A stretch of 64,000 bases of DNA from DATFCK01 sp963728975 (GCA_963728975.1 CAVSMF010000001.1:930001-994000), one strand, 5' to 3'; positions 49,851 to 59,387 are shown, numbered from the stretch's first letter. Notes: generated from the letters alone by a model not told the origin. Program-made: numbers and translations.

Positions 49851-50858
49851 TCAAGAAGAAGCACCGCCCGCAGCGCGGTGGCTACAGGTGTCGGCCACAG
49901 CCGTGGCTATTTCAGCGCCGGAGATGGCGCACATGTTTCCACCAGGCCCGCGGATTATCCGGACGTTCTCATTCCGCGGGGCCCAAATCTCCGGATCGGT
50001 TGGGCCAAATAACAAAACGCAATTGGCGCCCACCGCCGCGGCCAGGTGAGAAATTCCGCTGTCGTGTCCGACAAAGACTGTGTTTTCCAACACCGCCGCC
50101 AGTTGCGGTAAGGGCAGATTTTTGGCGAAAATAACCCGCTCGGTTTTCCAGGCCGCTTCAAGTCGCCCAACCAGGTCTTCATCGGCTTCACCGGAAACGA
50201 CAACCACGGATGAGGCAGGGCTCATCGCCCCGGCTGGTTTTGCCATGCCGGCGGAGAAACCACCGCTCCCTGAGAGAAGTTTGTTTCCGAACTCAATCCA
50301 TTTTGGGATTGGCCAATTCTTTCGCTGGCTGCCGCTTCCCGGATGAATCGCAACCAGTGGCCGCGGAATGTCGCCAAGAAAATCCGCCGCGAATTCTCGA
50401 TCGACCGGCGAGGGAAAGATTTTCGCGGCAAAATCGGCGACCTCAATTCCCAGCTGGTGAAGCGGCCGGGCCAGTTGCCGGGCTGCGGATTCGGAATTGT
50501 CGAGCTTGGCTGGTCCACAAAGCAGGTTTTCCACGCCACAGAGACGCAGGTTCCGTTCAAAAATTCGGTCGGGATCGTAAAGATAGCTGACGACCAGATC
50601 GAAACTGGCGAAATAATCCGCCAGCTCCCCCGGCAGCTCCGAATTCCTGGCAAAGAAGCTGGAAAGAGGCCCGTATTCGATGGAACGAACTGCCTGGGCG
50701 TAATATCGGTCATCAGCCAAGACAGCGATATGTTTGTAGCCGAGAATCTCAATCTCCGCTCGAAGATAGGCGTCTCGAAGCGCTTTCAGCGCCGGTAACG
50801 TGAGAATGAAATCACCGATCGCACCGCCCCGGATGACGAGGATTCGATTGAACTGCAT
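49851..50858 (-). CDS. Glycosyltransferase family 9 (heptosyltransferase-like)
   Basis: A 335-residue GT9 enzyme with RILVIRGGAIGDFILTLPAL (N-terminal), AIHPGSGSQRKNWPI (about residue 175), FVGHDSGISHLAAAVGANCV (about 270-290) and LLFGPTDPEIWAPRNENV: the nucleotide-sugar binding and acceptor motifs of heptosyltransferases. Its last residues (TCSHRAAGGASS) are encoded by repeat-like sequence at 49858-49905, where CCGCCC and GCGCGG form a hairpin. A role in LPS core synthesis is likely but the sugar is uncertain. Confidence 0.9.
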   Translation of the reverse strand: MQFNRILVIRGGAIGDFILTLPALKALRDAYLRAEIEILGYKHIAVLADDRYYAQAVRSIEYGPLSSFFARNSELPGELADYFASFDLVVSYLYDPDRIFERNLRLCGVENLLCGPAKLDNSESAARQLARPLHQLGIEVADFAAKIFPSPVDREFAADFLGDIPRPLVAIHPGSGSQRKNWPIPKWIEFGNKLLSGSGGFSAGMAKPAGAMSPASSVVVVSGEADEDLVGRLEAAWKTERVIFAKNLPLPQLAAVLENTVFVGHDSGISHLAAAVGANCVLLFGPTDPEIWAPRNENVRIIRGPGGNMCAISGAEIATAVADTCSHRAAGGASS

Positions 50859-50929
50859 GGGTGGAGGCCGTCGTTTGTAGCGGCGCCATCGTTTCCTTTT
50901 CGGTTAAAAAGAGAACGCCACGGCCGAGG

Positions 50930-51481
50930 CTAGTATTGGGTCACCGCCAGCACCAGAGTAACCGCGCCATAGAGAAAGACTATTCCGTTCACGAATCGCC
51001 AGCGCCCATTGGAGTGCGCAGTCCAGTTGATTTGATCCCGCAGAAGGTAGGGCATGGTTACCCAGAATAACCCCGCGATTACCAGCAGATAAGCAAACAC
51101 GGTCACGACCAGCCGGGCCGGTTCGTATCGGAGAAAAGCGGCGTCCAGCAACGGCTCGGCCGCGAGCAAACAGAGAATGCCGAGGGCCCGCACGGCGAGG
51201 AATTCACCCAAAAAACGGAGAACAAGAAGAAACCCAATCGGCAGAGCGATCAGGAGTGGCCGGCGAAAGCTGTTAAATTCGCCCATTTCCATGGTGGCGA
51301 CCAGCCACAAGCTCCAGATGAAAACCAGACTGAATAGAATGACGCCGCCAAGACGGGACCGCGGGAGTTGCCTGGCCAGGTTCCGGAAAAGTGCCGGCCT
51401 GGTCAAGCCAGCCAGGCTGATCAGGAGGAGACAGACGCCGACGGCAAGTCCGGCCTGGTAAAGGGAGAATTGGTAAATCAT
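50930..51481 (-). CDS. Membrane protein of unknown function (183 aa)
   Basis: A 183-residue protein with about five hydrophobic segments, including LAVGVCLLLISLAGL, GGVILFSLVFIWSLWLVATM, LLIALPIGFLLVLRFLGEFL and LVVTVFAYLLVIAGLFWVTM. No conserved domain is recognised. It overlaps miaB by one base (the A of its ATG is the last A of the TAA stop), so the genes are translated together. Confidence 0.75.
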   Translation of the reverse strand: MIYQFSLYQAGLAVGVCLLLISLAGLTRPALFRNLARQLPRSRLGGVILFSLVFIWSLWLVATMEMGEFNSFRRPLLIALPIGFLLVLRFLGEFLAVRALGILCLLAAEPLLDAAFLRYEPARLVVTVFAYLLVIAGLFWVTMPYLLRDQINWTAHSNGRWRFVNGIVFLYGAVTLVLAVTQY

Positions 51482-52878
51482 TACGATGCTGCCGCCAGGT
51501 CAGGCGTCCCGGACAAGCTGAATCCATTGGCGCGCTCGATTCGAACGTCGAACATGTGTCCGATCAGATCACGGTCGCCCTCAAATACCACGATTTTGTT
51601 GCAACCGGTGCGACCCATCAGCCGCGCCGGATTTGTCTTGCTCGGGCCCTGGCAAAGAATCTCAACCGTGCGGCCGACAACACGTTCGCCGCTGCGCCGG
51701 GCAAAATCGTTCACCACGGCAAGCAAATCGCGGTTTCGTTCCTCCTTGGTTTCTTCGTCGACTTGATTGGACATTGCGGCGGCGGGCGTATTTTGCCGGG
51801 GCGAATAGCGAAAAACAAACGCATTATCGAACTGGATTTCTTCGACCAGAGACCGGGTCCGTTTGTAATCCTCATTTGTTTCGCCGGGGAACCCGACAAT
51901 GATATCGGTCGTAAGCGCAATCCCGGGACGGACCCGGCGGATTCGTTGCACCAGTTCGATATATTTTTCCGCGGTATAGGCTCGGTGCATGGCTTTAAGG
52001 ATCCTGTTGGAACCGGATTGCAAAGGCAGATGAACGTGTTCGGCAAGTTTGGGCAGACAGCCGAGCGCCTCGACCAGATCGCCTCGAAATCCGATCGGAT
52101 GCGGCGAAGTGAAACGAAGCCGGCGCAGACCCTCGACTTCATGAACCGCTTCGAGCAGTTGGACAAACGGGCTTTTGTTGCCGTCCCAGGGAAACTCGTG
52201 GCGGCCATACAAGTTCACAATCTGGCCCAGCAGGGTGACTTCTTTGACTCCGCGCGAAACAAGATCCCGCACTTCAGCCACGATTGCGCTGATGGCCCTG
52301 CTCCGTTCGGCCCCGCGGGTCTGTGGCACGATGCAAAACGTGCAATGCATGTTGCAGCCCTGCATGATGGAGACGAAAGCAGTCGATTGCTTCCGGCCAA
52401 GCGCTTGCTGGCGAATGGTGTTCTGCGACCCCGATTCTTCCGCCAGATCGACAATCGAAAAACGTGGATCGTCCATCGTTCGTGTCGGCGACACGCCTGA
52501 CGGTTGCAGCCGGCCATTCTTTTTGGCGACCAGCTCGTCCACGTAATCGGCAACCCGATGAAATTTCTGGGTGCCGACGACCAGATCGACATGCGGTAAA
52601 CCCTTCAGGAGCGAATCGCCACGGGCCTGAGCCATGCAGCCGAGAAATCCGAACACGACTTCCGGGCGTCGTTTCGCGATATGCCCCAGCATCCCCATTT
52701 TTCCAAGCGCTTTCTGGTCGGCCATATCGCGGACGCTACAGGTATTCAGAAGCACGACATCGGCTTCCGCTTCACGGGCCGCCCGCTCGTAACCCCGCGC
52801 CAGCAACGAATGCGCGACCTGTTCCGAATCGCGCTCATTCATCTGGCAGCCGTAGGTCTTGATGAAAAACTTGGGCAT
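51481..52878 (-). CDS. miaB: tRNA-2-methylthio-N6-dimethylallyladenosine synthase
   Basis: MiaB adds the methylthio group to position 37 of some tRNAs using two iron-sulphur clusters and SAM. The 465-residue protein starts at ATG 52876-52878 (MPKFFIKTYGCQMNERDSEQ, first cluster Cys), has VLLNTCSVRDMADQK and FLGCMAQ, and the radical-SAM CNMHCTFC (about 174-181), then SGSNRILKAMHRAYTAEKY and a C-terminal TRAM domain. It overlaps the membrane protein gene downstream by one base. Confidence 0.97.
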   Translation of the reverse strand: MPKFFIKTYGCQMNERDSEQVAHSLLARGYERAAREAEADVVLLNTCSVRDMADQKALGKMGMLGHIAKRRPEVVFGFLGCMAQARGDSLLKGLPHVDLVVGTQKFHRVADYVDELVAKKNGRLQPSGVSPTRTMDDPRFSIVDLAEESGSQNTIRQQALGRKQSTAFVSIMQGCNMHCTFCIVPQTRGAERSRAISAIVAEVRDLVSRGVKEVTLLGQIVNLYGRHEFPWDGNKSPFVQLLEAVHEVEGLRRLRFTSPHPIGFRGDLVEALGCLPKLAEHVHLPLQSGSNRILKAMHRAYTAEKYIELVQRIRRVRPGIALTTDIIVGFPGETNEDYKRTRSLVEEIQFDNAFVFRYSPRQNTPAAAMSNQVDEETKEERNRDLLAVVNDFARRSGERVVGRTVEILCQGPSKTNPARLMGRTGCNKIVVFEGDRDLIGHMFDVRIERANGFSLSGTPDLAAAS

Positions 52879-52966
52879 GAACGGGCGAAAACAATACACA
52901 GGCCGGGCGGCCTGGCCAGACGGTTCATGTCTGAACCGCCGTTTCTTCGAAGTTCCAGGAAAGATG

Positions 52967-53737
52967 CTACGGAGGCGTGGCGAAACCGCCCGGAAACGGA
53001 TTCGCTTTCAATCGTCTGCCCACTTCCCGTTCCGTCCAGGGATAGGTGCCCTTCTCGTTAAAGATCGCGACCCCGATCACACCCACATTGCGCGTGTTTC
53101 CGTATTTCTCGTGCGCGTACGATTCGCGGACCGGACCGAAACGAAACGCCGCGACCGTTTCGGTGTTTTGCCGGAATCCTTCGACAACCAGCTGCGAACG
53201 CGGCGCCATCACGTAGCCGCGTTTCCGCAATGACGCTTTTCGGCCATCGAGGACATCGAGACCGTCGACCGAGAGGACCACTTCCAGTCGCAGCCCGCTC
53301 TTATTTCGCACGATAATGGAGTAGCGCCGTCCTTCTTCGCCGACCACAAACCAGCGATCGCCAACGATCAATCCGGGAAGAAACCGGCCGCTCTGGTCTT
53401 TCAATCCAACCGCGATCAAGCCGGCGACCGGTCCCGGCAAGACCGGCCAGGTCCGTTGCCATGCCATCGCGCCGGCCATGGCCCGGATCCCCTCGGCGTC
53501 GTTGTAGTAAATCGCGGCCATGGCCATCGGACGTTTCCAATCGGCCCGTTCAAACCGGGTGAACTGAACTCGCGACCGGCGGGTTTCACCCCATTTTGTA
53601 CCCAGGCCCGGACGATCGGGGGGAGCACTGGCGAAGCTTGCCGCTCCCGCTCTGTTCGCCGCTATGTGCGACGGCGGCATGGAACAGCCGGCCAGCACAA
53701 GAATTAGAACGATCAGACAGGCCCCGCGGACATTCAT
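52967..53737 (-). CDS. Lipoprotein of unknown function (256 aa)
   Basis: ATG 53735-53737 (MNVRGACLIVLILVLAGCSM) gives a clear lipobox (VLAGC). A long body follows with KRPMAMAAIYYNDAEGIRAM, VVGEEGRRYSIIVRNKSGLR LEVVLSVDGL, RGYVMAPRSQLVVEGFRQN and VGVIGVAIFNEKGTYPWTER. It has the look of a conserved immunoglobulin-like or jelly-roll protein but no family is recognised. A methionine three codons upstream is the alternative start. Confidence 0.75.
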   Translation of the reverse strand: MNVRGACLIVLILVLAGCSMPPSHIAANRAGAASFASAPPDRPGLGTKWGETRRSRVQFTRFERADWKRPMAMAAIYYNDAEGIRAMAGAMAWQRTWPVLPGPVAGLIAVGLKDQSGRFLPGLIVGDRWFVVGEEGRRYSIIVRNKSGLRLEVVLSVDGLDVLDGRKASLRKRGYVMAPRSQLVVEGFRQNTETVAAFRFGPVRESYAHEKYGNTRNVGVIGVAIFNEKGTYPWTEREVGRRLKANPFPGGFATPP

Positions 53738-54147
53738 CCGATTCACCTAAGCGAACTTCCGGGCATCCTCCAGATAAAAGGTTGGGCAACTTTCCCACGA
53801 AACATACGAAAAATCCGAATGAAAAAAGAGGGTGTAACCAAGGAGCTTTCGCGCCTTTTCCGCCTGTTTCGTGGGCAAAAAATCTTATCACTTCCAGCAA
53901 TCAAAACAGGACCGAAGGCTAACCGCGGATTACGCTGATAACACAAATAGCTTTACAAAGAATTTGCCCAACCCCGCCCAACGGATTTCGTATCACAAAT
54001 TGAAAACTTGGGCCGCTCCCGAGCACGAGGGCTTGTCAGTGCCAGCAGCCTCGAGCTGCGCCCTCTATTTCCAACCGATCCAATCCCGCCCTGCCAGGAT
54101 TTATCCCTTTCCATCCGCTCGTGTATTCAGATTTAATCGGCCGGCAA
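53738..54147. other. Intergenic region before mtnP
   Basis: No gene is supported. It holds the second CACGAAACA inverted repeat (53794-53875) and a CGCGGATTACG fragment (53928-53945). Short frames here have no domain features. Confidence 0.6.
53794..53875. repeat. Inverted repeat element, CACGAAACA family, copy 2
   Basis: CCCACGAAACATACGAAAAA at 53794 pairs imperfectly with CTTTTCCGCCTGTTTCGTGG at its end. Copy 1 is at 8927-9000. Confidence 0.7.
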
Positions 54148-55017
54148 ATGGACGATGCCTCTCCAGCGATCGGAATCATAGGCGGCAGCGGGTTATATCA
54201 AGTAGAGCAGTTGCGCCACCCGGCCGAACACGCGGTAGATACACCCTTTGGACCGCCCTCCGATGTGCTGATCGGAGGGGAACTGCACGGCCGCCAGGTT
54301 TATTTTTTGCCGCGACACGGTCGGGGACATCGCCTTCTCCCGCACGAACTCAATCATCGCGCCAATATTTTTGCCATGCGCGCTCTGAATGTCCGCTGGC
54401 TGATCTGCGTTACCGCCGTAGGCAGTTTAAGAGAAAAATATGCGCCCCGCGATGTCCTGCTGCCGTCGCAGTTTTACGATCGGACCAGTCAGCGAACAAG
54501 TCATACATTCTTCGGCGAAGGCATTGCCGCTCATATTTCATTTGCCGAACCAATCAGCGCCCGGCTGCGAAACATCATTGCTCAATCGGCCCGTTCACTG
54601 GGCGTGACGGTGCACGATGGCGGAACTTACGTGAACATGGATGGACCGGCTTTTTCCACCCGGGCTGAGTCCGAGCTCAACCGCAAAAACGGCTTCGATG
54701 TGATCGGCATGACCAATCTGCCGGAAGCGAAACTGGCTCGGGAAGCGGAAATCGCGCTCGCTACCATGGCCATGATCACCGATTACGATTGCTGGAAAGT
54801 GGAGGAAGAACCGGTCTCGGCCCAGACGGTGTTTGGCCATTTGACCGCCAATGCGGAGACAGCAAAAAAGATCCTCCTGGAAACCATCCCCCGAGTGCCA
54901 GCCAAGCCGGATTGGCCCGAGCATTTTGCGTTGGATTCCGCGTTAGCCACCGACCGCAAGTTATGGCCGGAAGCAACCACCCGGAAACTCGGTCCTATTT
55001 TGGCCCGGTTTGTTTGA
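54148..55017 (+). CDS. mtnP: S-methyl-5'-thioadenosine phosphorylase
   Basis: MtnP cleaves methylthioadenosine, a by-product of polyamine synthesis, for methionine salvage. The 289-residue protein has IGIIGGSGLYQVEQ, RHGRGHRLLPHELNHRANI, CVTAVGSLREKY, TYVNMDGPAFSTRAESELNR and MTNLPEAKLAREAEIALATM AMITDYDCW, all standard motifs. ATG 54148 was preferred to the GTG nine codons upstream. It is functionally linked to metK and ahcY elsewhere in the window. Confidence 0.96.
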   Translation: MDDASPAIGIIGGSGLYQVEQLRHPAEHAVDTPFGPPSDVLIGGELHGRQVYFLPRHGRGHRLLPHELNHRANIFAMRALNVRWLICVTAVGSLREKYAPRDVLLPSQFYDRTSQRTSHTFFGEGIAAHISFAEPISARLRNIIAQSARSLGVTVHDGGTYVNMDGPAFSTRAESELNRKNGFDVIGMTNLPEAKLAREAEIALATMAMITDYDCWKVEEEPVSAQTVFGHLTANAETAKKILLETIPRVPAKPDWPEHFALDSALATDRKLWPEATTRKLGPILARFV

Positions 55018-55069
55018 TTCCCGGCAGATACAATCCCGGTCCGGGGGAGCGCACGCGCCCTCGCGGGCC

Positions 55070-55093
55070 GGCGATGGCGCCCTCGCCATCGCC
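55070..55093. repeat. Perfect 10-bp hairpin after mtnP
   Basis: GGCGATGGCG (55070-55079) and CGCCATCGCC (55084-55093) enclose a 4-base loop. It may be a 3' structure of mtnP; no T-run follows. Confidence 0.6.
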
Positions 55094-55281
55094 TCTGCCT
55101 GTGCGAACACGATTTCGCACCCATTCCGGGCAAGGACTTCCCTGAGGGCTGAGGTATCGCGACCCTGCTCGCGCTCCCCCGGCCCGAGCTGATTCCTCCC
55201 CAAAAAAAAGGCTTGCCTTTGCCGGGCAGATTATAGTAATTATAAGGACGATCGCCACCGAATTACCGCATCATCCCAACC

Positions 55282-55548
55282 ATGAAAATCGCAGCTGTCG
55301 CCTCTTTACTTAGTCTCGCGCTCCTTTCTGCCTGCTCCACCACCAGTCAAACCACCGCCCAACGGCAAACCTTGGAGCAAAGGGTGGCAGCCAAGTACGC
55401 CGCAGTCGATACCGCTACCGAAAACCCGGCTCCGCCAGCGGAAGGACCTGAAGATGTGCCAGCGGCCGGCCCGAACGATGTCCAGCGGAATCCATCTCTG
55501 GTCCCGACGCCGTTGCTGCGTTACTGGGCTTCTTCGCGCACGCCCTAA
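55282..55548 (+). CDS. Small lipoprotein (88 aa)
   Basis: MKIAAVASLLSLALLSACST has a lipobox (LLSAC). The mature region is short, polar and Pro/Glu/Ala-rich (ENPAPPAEGPEDVPAAGPND), with a C-terminal LVPTPLLRYWASSRTP. No family is recognised; the signal is clear, so the gene is probably real. It is convergent with the carboxypeptidase gene. Confidence 0.7.
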   Translation: MKIAAVASLLSLALLSACSTTSQTTAQRQTLEQRVAAKYAAVDTATENPAPPAEGPEDVPAAGPNDVQRNPSLVPTPLLRYWASSRTP

Positions 55549-55693
55549 GGGGTATTCTTTAGCTCTCGGCAGCGAAGCGGTGGAGCGATTCGCCGAGGCC
55601 GCTTGATCCGCATGCTTTGGTGCAAGCGGTAACGATAATTCCCGGCCGCGCCGCCCCTGCGCCAGCGCCGGATAAGGCGCCGTTATTCGCCTG

Positions 55694-56653
55694 CTACATC
55701 CACAATCCCCACGAGAGCAGCGCCGACGCATCGCGCCAGACTCCGGATTTACTGTCGCCCAGGACGACCACGATGATGTCTCGCCCGGGACGGGCGCCGC
55801 TGGCAATGAGACAATGGCCGGCGGCGTCGGTGTATCCTGTTTTCATGCCATTACAATAAGGAAGACGCTTGAGAACCTTGTTGGTGTTTTGCAACTCGCG
55901 GGTGCGCCCGTTGGCGTAACGGAAAACCAGTTGAGGAAGGCAGACGATCGATCGGATCGTGGAGTTGGCGTAGGCCGCGCGCGCGATAACGGCAAGATCG
56001 CGCGCGGTTGAATATTGCCCGGGAAGAGGAAGCCCGTTGGGATTGAGAAAATGAGAATGGGTCGCGCCCAGCTCGCGGGCCCGGCGATTCATCACTTCGG
56101 CAAACGCCTCCACGCTGCCCGAATAATCGCGGGCCAGACAACGGGCGACATCGTTAGGGCTCTTGACCAGAAGCGCCCGCAGCAATTCTATTCGCCGATA
56201 GGTATCGCCCGGTTTGATATTGAGTTTGACCGGCTCCGCCAGGGTGTCCACGTGTTGGACCGTAACCGGTTCGTCCAGAAATCCGCGTTCCGCGACGATC
56301 AGCGCGGTCAACAGCTTCTGGGTGCTCGCAGCCGCCCGCGCTTCATCTGCGTTTTTCTCATACAGAGTTTGTCCGGTCCGGGCGTCGATAATCATAACCG
56401 ATTTGGCCCGGGTAATCGGAATCCTGCCGGGAAGCGTGGCCGGAGCCGGATCTTTATGCTTGCTGCGGTGTCGCGCTAATTGCGCTATCGGTTTTGACTT
56501 CGGCGTTTTCGCATCGCTGGCACTCTCTTGCGGCGGAGGAGTCGCGATTCCGGTCGGCCGGACCGGCTCGGAGACCAACGTCTGGGCGGCTGCGTTGGCG
56601 GCGAAGCCGACGATGCAGAACCAAAAAGACCAGGAAGAGCGCCTAATAATCAC
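55694..56653 (-). CDS. D-alanyl-D-alanine carboxypeptidase (DacC/DacF-type)
   Basis: A 319-residue penicillin-binding protein with a signal peptide (SFWFCIVGFAANAAAQ) and active-site motifs: AAASTQKLLTALIVAERGFL (Ser-x-x-Lys, about residue 109), KSPNDVARCLARDYSG (Ser-x-Asn) and CNGMKTGYTDAAGHCLIASG (Lys-Thr-Gly). These trim D-alanine from peptidoglycan stem peptides in the periplasm. The C-terminal membrane-anchoring helix seen in DacA/C is absent. Residue positions are approximate. Confidence 0.93.
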   Translation of the reverse strand: MIIRRSSWSFWFCIVGFAANAAAQTLVSEPVRPTGIATPPPQESASDAKTPKSKPIAQLARHRSKHKDPAPATLPGRIPITRAKSVMIIDARTGQTLYEKNADEARAAASTQKLLTALIVAERGFLDEPVTVQHVDTLAEPVKLNIKPGDTYRRIELLRALLVKSPNDVARCLARDYSGSVEAFAEVMNRRARELGATHSHFLNPNGLPLPGQYSTARDLAVIARAAYANSTIRSIVCLPQLVFRYANGRTRELQNTNKVLKRLPYCNGMKTGYTDAAGHCLIASGARPGRDIIVVVLGDSKSGVWRDASALLSWGLWM

Positions 56654-56709
56654 AACAAAAGATTAGTGATGCAATTGCCAACAGATGCAACCCTCATGCC
56701 GAATCGCCT

Positions 56710-57090
56710 CTATCCGGCACGTTCAATCAGTTCGATTTCGTATCCTTCCGGAGCGTCGATGAATGCGATCGCATCTCCGCGTTCGGTCCGGTGCGGCCCG
56801 TCCGACAAAGGATAGCCCCGGGCTGCCGACTGCCGGGCGAATTTCTCCAAATCGTCCACCTCAAAGGCGAGATGGGTCAAGTCCGGCCCGACCTTGACCG
56901 GCCCGCTGCCGTCGAATTTGCAAATCTCGATCTCCTCCTCGCTTTCGGGCGCTTTGAAGAATACCAGGTGCGACCCACGCCCCGAGGTATGCCGGCGCAC
57001 CTCCTCCAGGCCAAGCACGTCCCGGTAAAACGCAACCGTCTTTTCCAAATCAGCCACCCGGTACCGGGTATGCAAAAGTTTCTTGATCAT
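56710..57090 (-). CDS. Glyoxalase I family protein
   Basis: A 126-residue vicinal-oxygen-chelate protein. It starts MIKKLLHTRYRVADLEKTVA with HTRYRV, a metal-binding histidine at the start, then FYRDVLGLEEVRRHTSGRGS, DLTHLAFEVDDLEKFARQSA and EGYEIELIERAG, the family's second His and final Glu. The pattern is close to lactoylglutathione lyase (GloA). The start is ATG 57088-57090. It is divergent from xylB across 58 bp. Confidence 0.9.
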   Translation of the reverse strand: MIKKLLHTRYRVADLEKTVAFYRDVLGLEEVRRHTSGRGSHLVFFKAPESEEEIEICKFDGSGPVKVGPDLTHLAFEVDDLEKFARQSAARGYPLSDGPHRTERGDAIAFIDAPEGYEIELIERAG

Positions 57091-57148
57091 CGGTATCTTA
57101 TTGCCCCGACCTTCGAACAAATTCAAACTCCGGCCGCGATTTTCTATT

Positions 57149-58648
57149 ATGCTTTGTCTTGGCATCGATGTCGGCACGACCAGCACAAAGGCGCTGGTCC
57201 TCGATGTCGAACAGGGAAAGGTCCTGGCCCTGACCCGCCAGCAATACGGAATTATCGAAGCTTTGCCTCCCGGGCACATCGAGCAGGCGCCACAAACCTG
57301 GACCGAGGCGGCCGGCCAGATGGTTCGCCAATGCCTCAGCCAGATCGGCGATCGCAAAAAGGAGATCGTGGCCATAGGCGTAAGCGCCCAGCAACACGGC
57401 CTCGTTATCCTGGATTCGAAAAATGAGCCGATCCGCCCGGCCAAGCTCTGGTGCGATACCTCTACCGCTCCGCAGGCCGAAGAGCTAAACAGGGCCTTTG
57501 GTGGAGTTGAACAGCTGATCGACCGCACCGGCAACGCGATGATGCCCGGCTATACCGCACCCAAACTTTTGTGGCTCAAACAAAATGAGCCGCACAACTT
57601 CCGGCAAATCCGAACGGTGCTTCTGCCCCACGATTACATCAATTTCTGGCTGACGGGAGAGCGCCAGATGGAGTACGGAGACGCCTCGGGAACCGGCTTA
57701 CTGGATGTCCGAACGCGTAATTGGTGCCGGCCGCTGATTGAGTACATCGACGAAGATCTTTTCTCCAAACTTCCCACCTTGCGGTCCTCGACCGGCCCTT
57801 CCGGCCTGCTCCGCGAAACTTTGCGTCAAGAATGGGACCTCCAAGGCGAAATTCTGGTCAGCGCCGGTGGCGGCGACAACATGCTCGCGGCGATCGGCAC
57901 GGGAAATATCAAGCCGGGGATCGTTAGTGTCAGTCTTGGCAGCTCGGGCACAGTCTTTAGCTTTACCGAGACTCCGATTGCCGATCCCAGGGGCGAGATT
58001 GCGCTGTTCTGTGATGCGACCGATCACTGGCTGCTCCTGGGATGCACGATGAATGTGGCGACCGCGATCGAGCGGGTCCGCGCTTTGTTTGGATGGGGCG
58101 TTCCCACTTTGGAAGAAAAAGTGGCAAGCGTTCCCCCGGGTGCGCGCGGTTTGCTCTTTCTTCCCTATTTGCGGGGGGAACGTCTCCCCAATCTTCCCGG
58201 CGCTTCCGGTGTGCTCCACGGTTTAACTGTTCAGAACATGCATCCTCAGGAGATGGCGAGAGCCGTGGTCGAGGGAGTCACCATGGCCCTGGCTTATGGA
58301 ATGAAACGCATTGTCGAGCTGGGAATCGAACCAGCCGAACTGCGTCTCACCGGCGGTGGAAGTAAAAGCCGGGTCTGGCGGAAAATCGTGGCCGATGTTT
58401 TCGGGTATCCCGCGGTAGCGCTGAAAGTCTCGGAAGCAGCCGCTCTCGGCGCCGCCATTCACGCAGCCTGGGCTTATTGCCAGGTAAAAGGCAAACCGGT
58501 TGCGCTCGACAAGATCGTGCGCGACGCGGTCAAGCTCGACAAAAAATCGCGGGTGGAACCGGGGAAAGAAAATCAAGCCCTGTATGCGGAACTGCGGGCG
58601 AAACAGAAAGATCTGACCCAAAGGCTCGCCACCAGCGGTTATCTTTAG
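57149..58648 (+). CDS. xylB: Xylulokinase
   Basis: XylB phosphorylates D-xylulose. The 499-residue FGGY-family kinase has CLGIDVGTTSTKALVLDVEQ (ATP loop), SAQQHGLVILD, TAPKLLWLKQNEPHNF, GDASGTGLLDVRTRNWC and AELRLTGGGSKSRVWRKIVA then AAALGAAIHAAWAY. The start was chosen at ATG 57149, which gives the family N-terminus; an earlier start 22 codons upstream is disfavoured. Neighbouring genes do not include a xylose isomerase. Confidence 0.95.
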   Translation: MLCLGIDVGTTSTKALVLDVEQGKVLALTRQQYGIIEALPPGHIEQAPQTWTEAAGQMVRQCLSQIGDRKKEIVAIGVSAQQHGLVILDSKNEPIRPAKLWCDTSTAPQAEELNRAFGGVEQLIDRTGNAMMPGYTAPKLLWLKQNEPHNFRQIRTVLLPHDYINFWLTGERQMEYGDASGTGLLDVRTRNWCRPLIEYIDEDLFSKLPTLRSSTGPSGLLRETLRQEWDLQGEILVSAGGGDNMLAAIGTGNIKPGIVSVSLGSSGTVFSFTETPIADPRGEIALFCDATDHWLLLGCTMNVATAIERVRALFGWGVPTLEEKVASVPPGARGLLFLPYLRGERLPNLPGASGVLHGLTVQNMHPQEMARAVVEGVTMALAYGMKRIVELGIEPAELRLTGGGSKSRVWRKIVADVFGYPAVALKVSEAAALGAAIHAAWAYCQVKGKPVALDKIVRDAVKLDKKSRVEPGKENQALYAELRAKQKDLTQRLATSGYL

Positions 58649-58668
58649 CGTCCAAATCAATATTGGCC

Positions 58669-58730
58669 AGGGGCGAGACTCCCGCGAGCCCAGAATGTCA
58701 GGAGACGGCGTCGCAGGAGCTCCGCCCTCC
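58669..58730. repeat. 62-bp palindromic element, intergenic copy
   Basis: Reverse complement of the element in the OGG gene (41946-42008). It reads AGGGGCGAGACTCCCGCGAG to TCGCAGGAGCTCCGCCCTCC, between xylB and ubiX. Confidence 0.85.
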
Positions 58731-58817
58731 GCCAATTCCTGTTCTCAGCAGGCAATCCCGGTAAGCGTCGCCTTGCTTTGTTGTCGTTCACTCGATCAGG
58801 TGTCATCCTTGTGCCCG

Positions 58818-59387
58818 GTGAAATTAGTCATCGCAGCAACGGGAGCCAGCGGCGCCATCTATTTGCAACGATTGTTGGATCAGATCGATAGCGGCGCGCA
58901 CGAGGTCCATCTGGTCATGAGCAGGCATGCCAAACAGGTCGTCTCGCAGGAGTTGGACAGCCTGAAGATTCCGGGGCCCGTGATCGAGCATGCGGAAAAC
59001 GATCTGAACGTTCCATTCGTCAGCGGGTCGGCTCATTTTGACGCCATGATCATCATTCCGTGTTCGATGGGAACGCTGGGTCGCATCGCTTCCGGTTCGA
59101 GCGATACCGCTCTGTTGCGAGCCGCCGATGTGTTTCTCAAGGAGCGGCGAAAACTGATTCTGGTGCCGCGGGAGAGCCCCTGGAACGTGATACATGCACG
59201 GAATGTGGTGACCTTGCTCGAAGCGGGAGCGATCGTCCTGCCGGCAATTCCATCTTTTTACAGCCGCCCTCAAACGCTGGTCGACGTGGTCGACACGGTG
59301 GTTTGGCGAGTGCTGGATCAAATCGGACTGCCGAGCACGCGCGCCTACCGCTGGGGCGGCCCGGGGTCCAAGCCTGCCGAGCCTTGA
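58818..59387 (+). CDS. ubiX: UbiX-like flavin prenyltransferase
   Basis: UbiX makes prenylated FMN, the cofactor of UbiD decarboxylases. A GTG at 58818-58820 starts MKLVIAATGASGAIYLQRLL, the family N-terminus; the open frame continues upstream into repeat sequence. Further motifs are VHLVMSRHAKQVV, FDAMIIIPCSMGTLGRIASG and RKLILVPRESPWNVIHARNV. No ubiD lies nearby. It overlaps the acyltransferase gene by 4 bp. Confidence 0.95.
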   Translation: MKLVIAATGASGAIYLQRLLDQIDSGAHEVHLVMSRHAKQVVSQELDSLKIPGPVIEHAENDLNVPFVSGSAHFDAMIIIPCSMGTLGRIASGSSDTALLRAADVFLKERRKLILVPRESPWNVIHARNVVTLLEAGAIVLPAIPSFYSRPQTLVDVVDTVVWRVLDQIGLPSTRAYRWGGPGSKPAEP

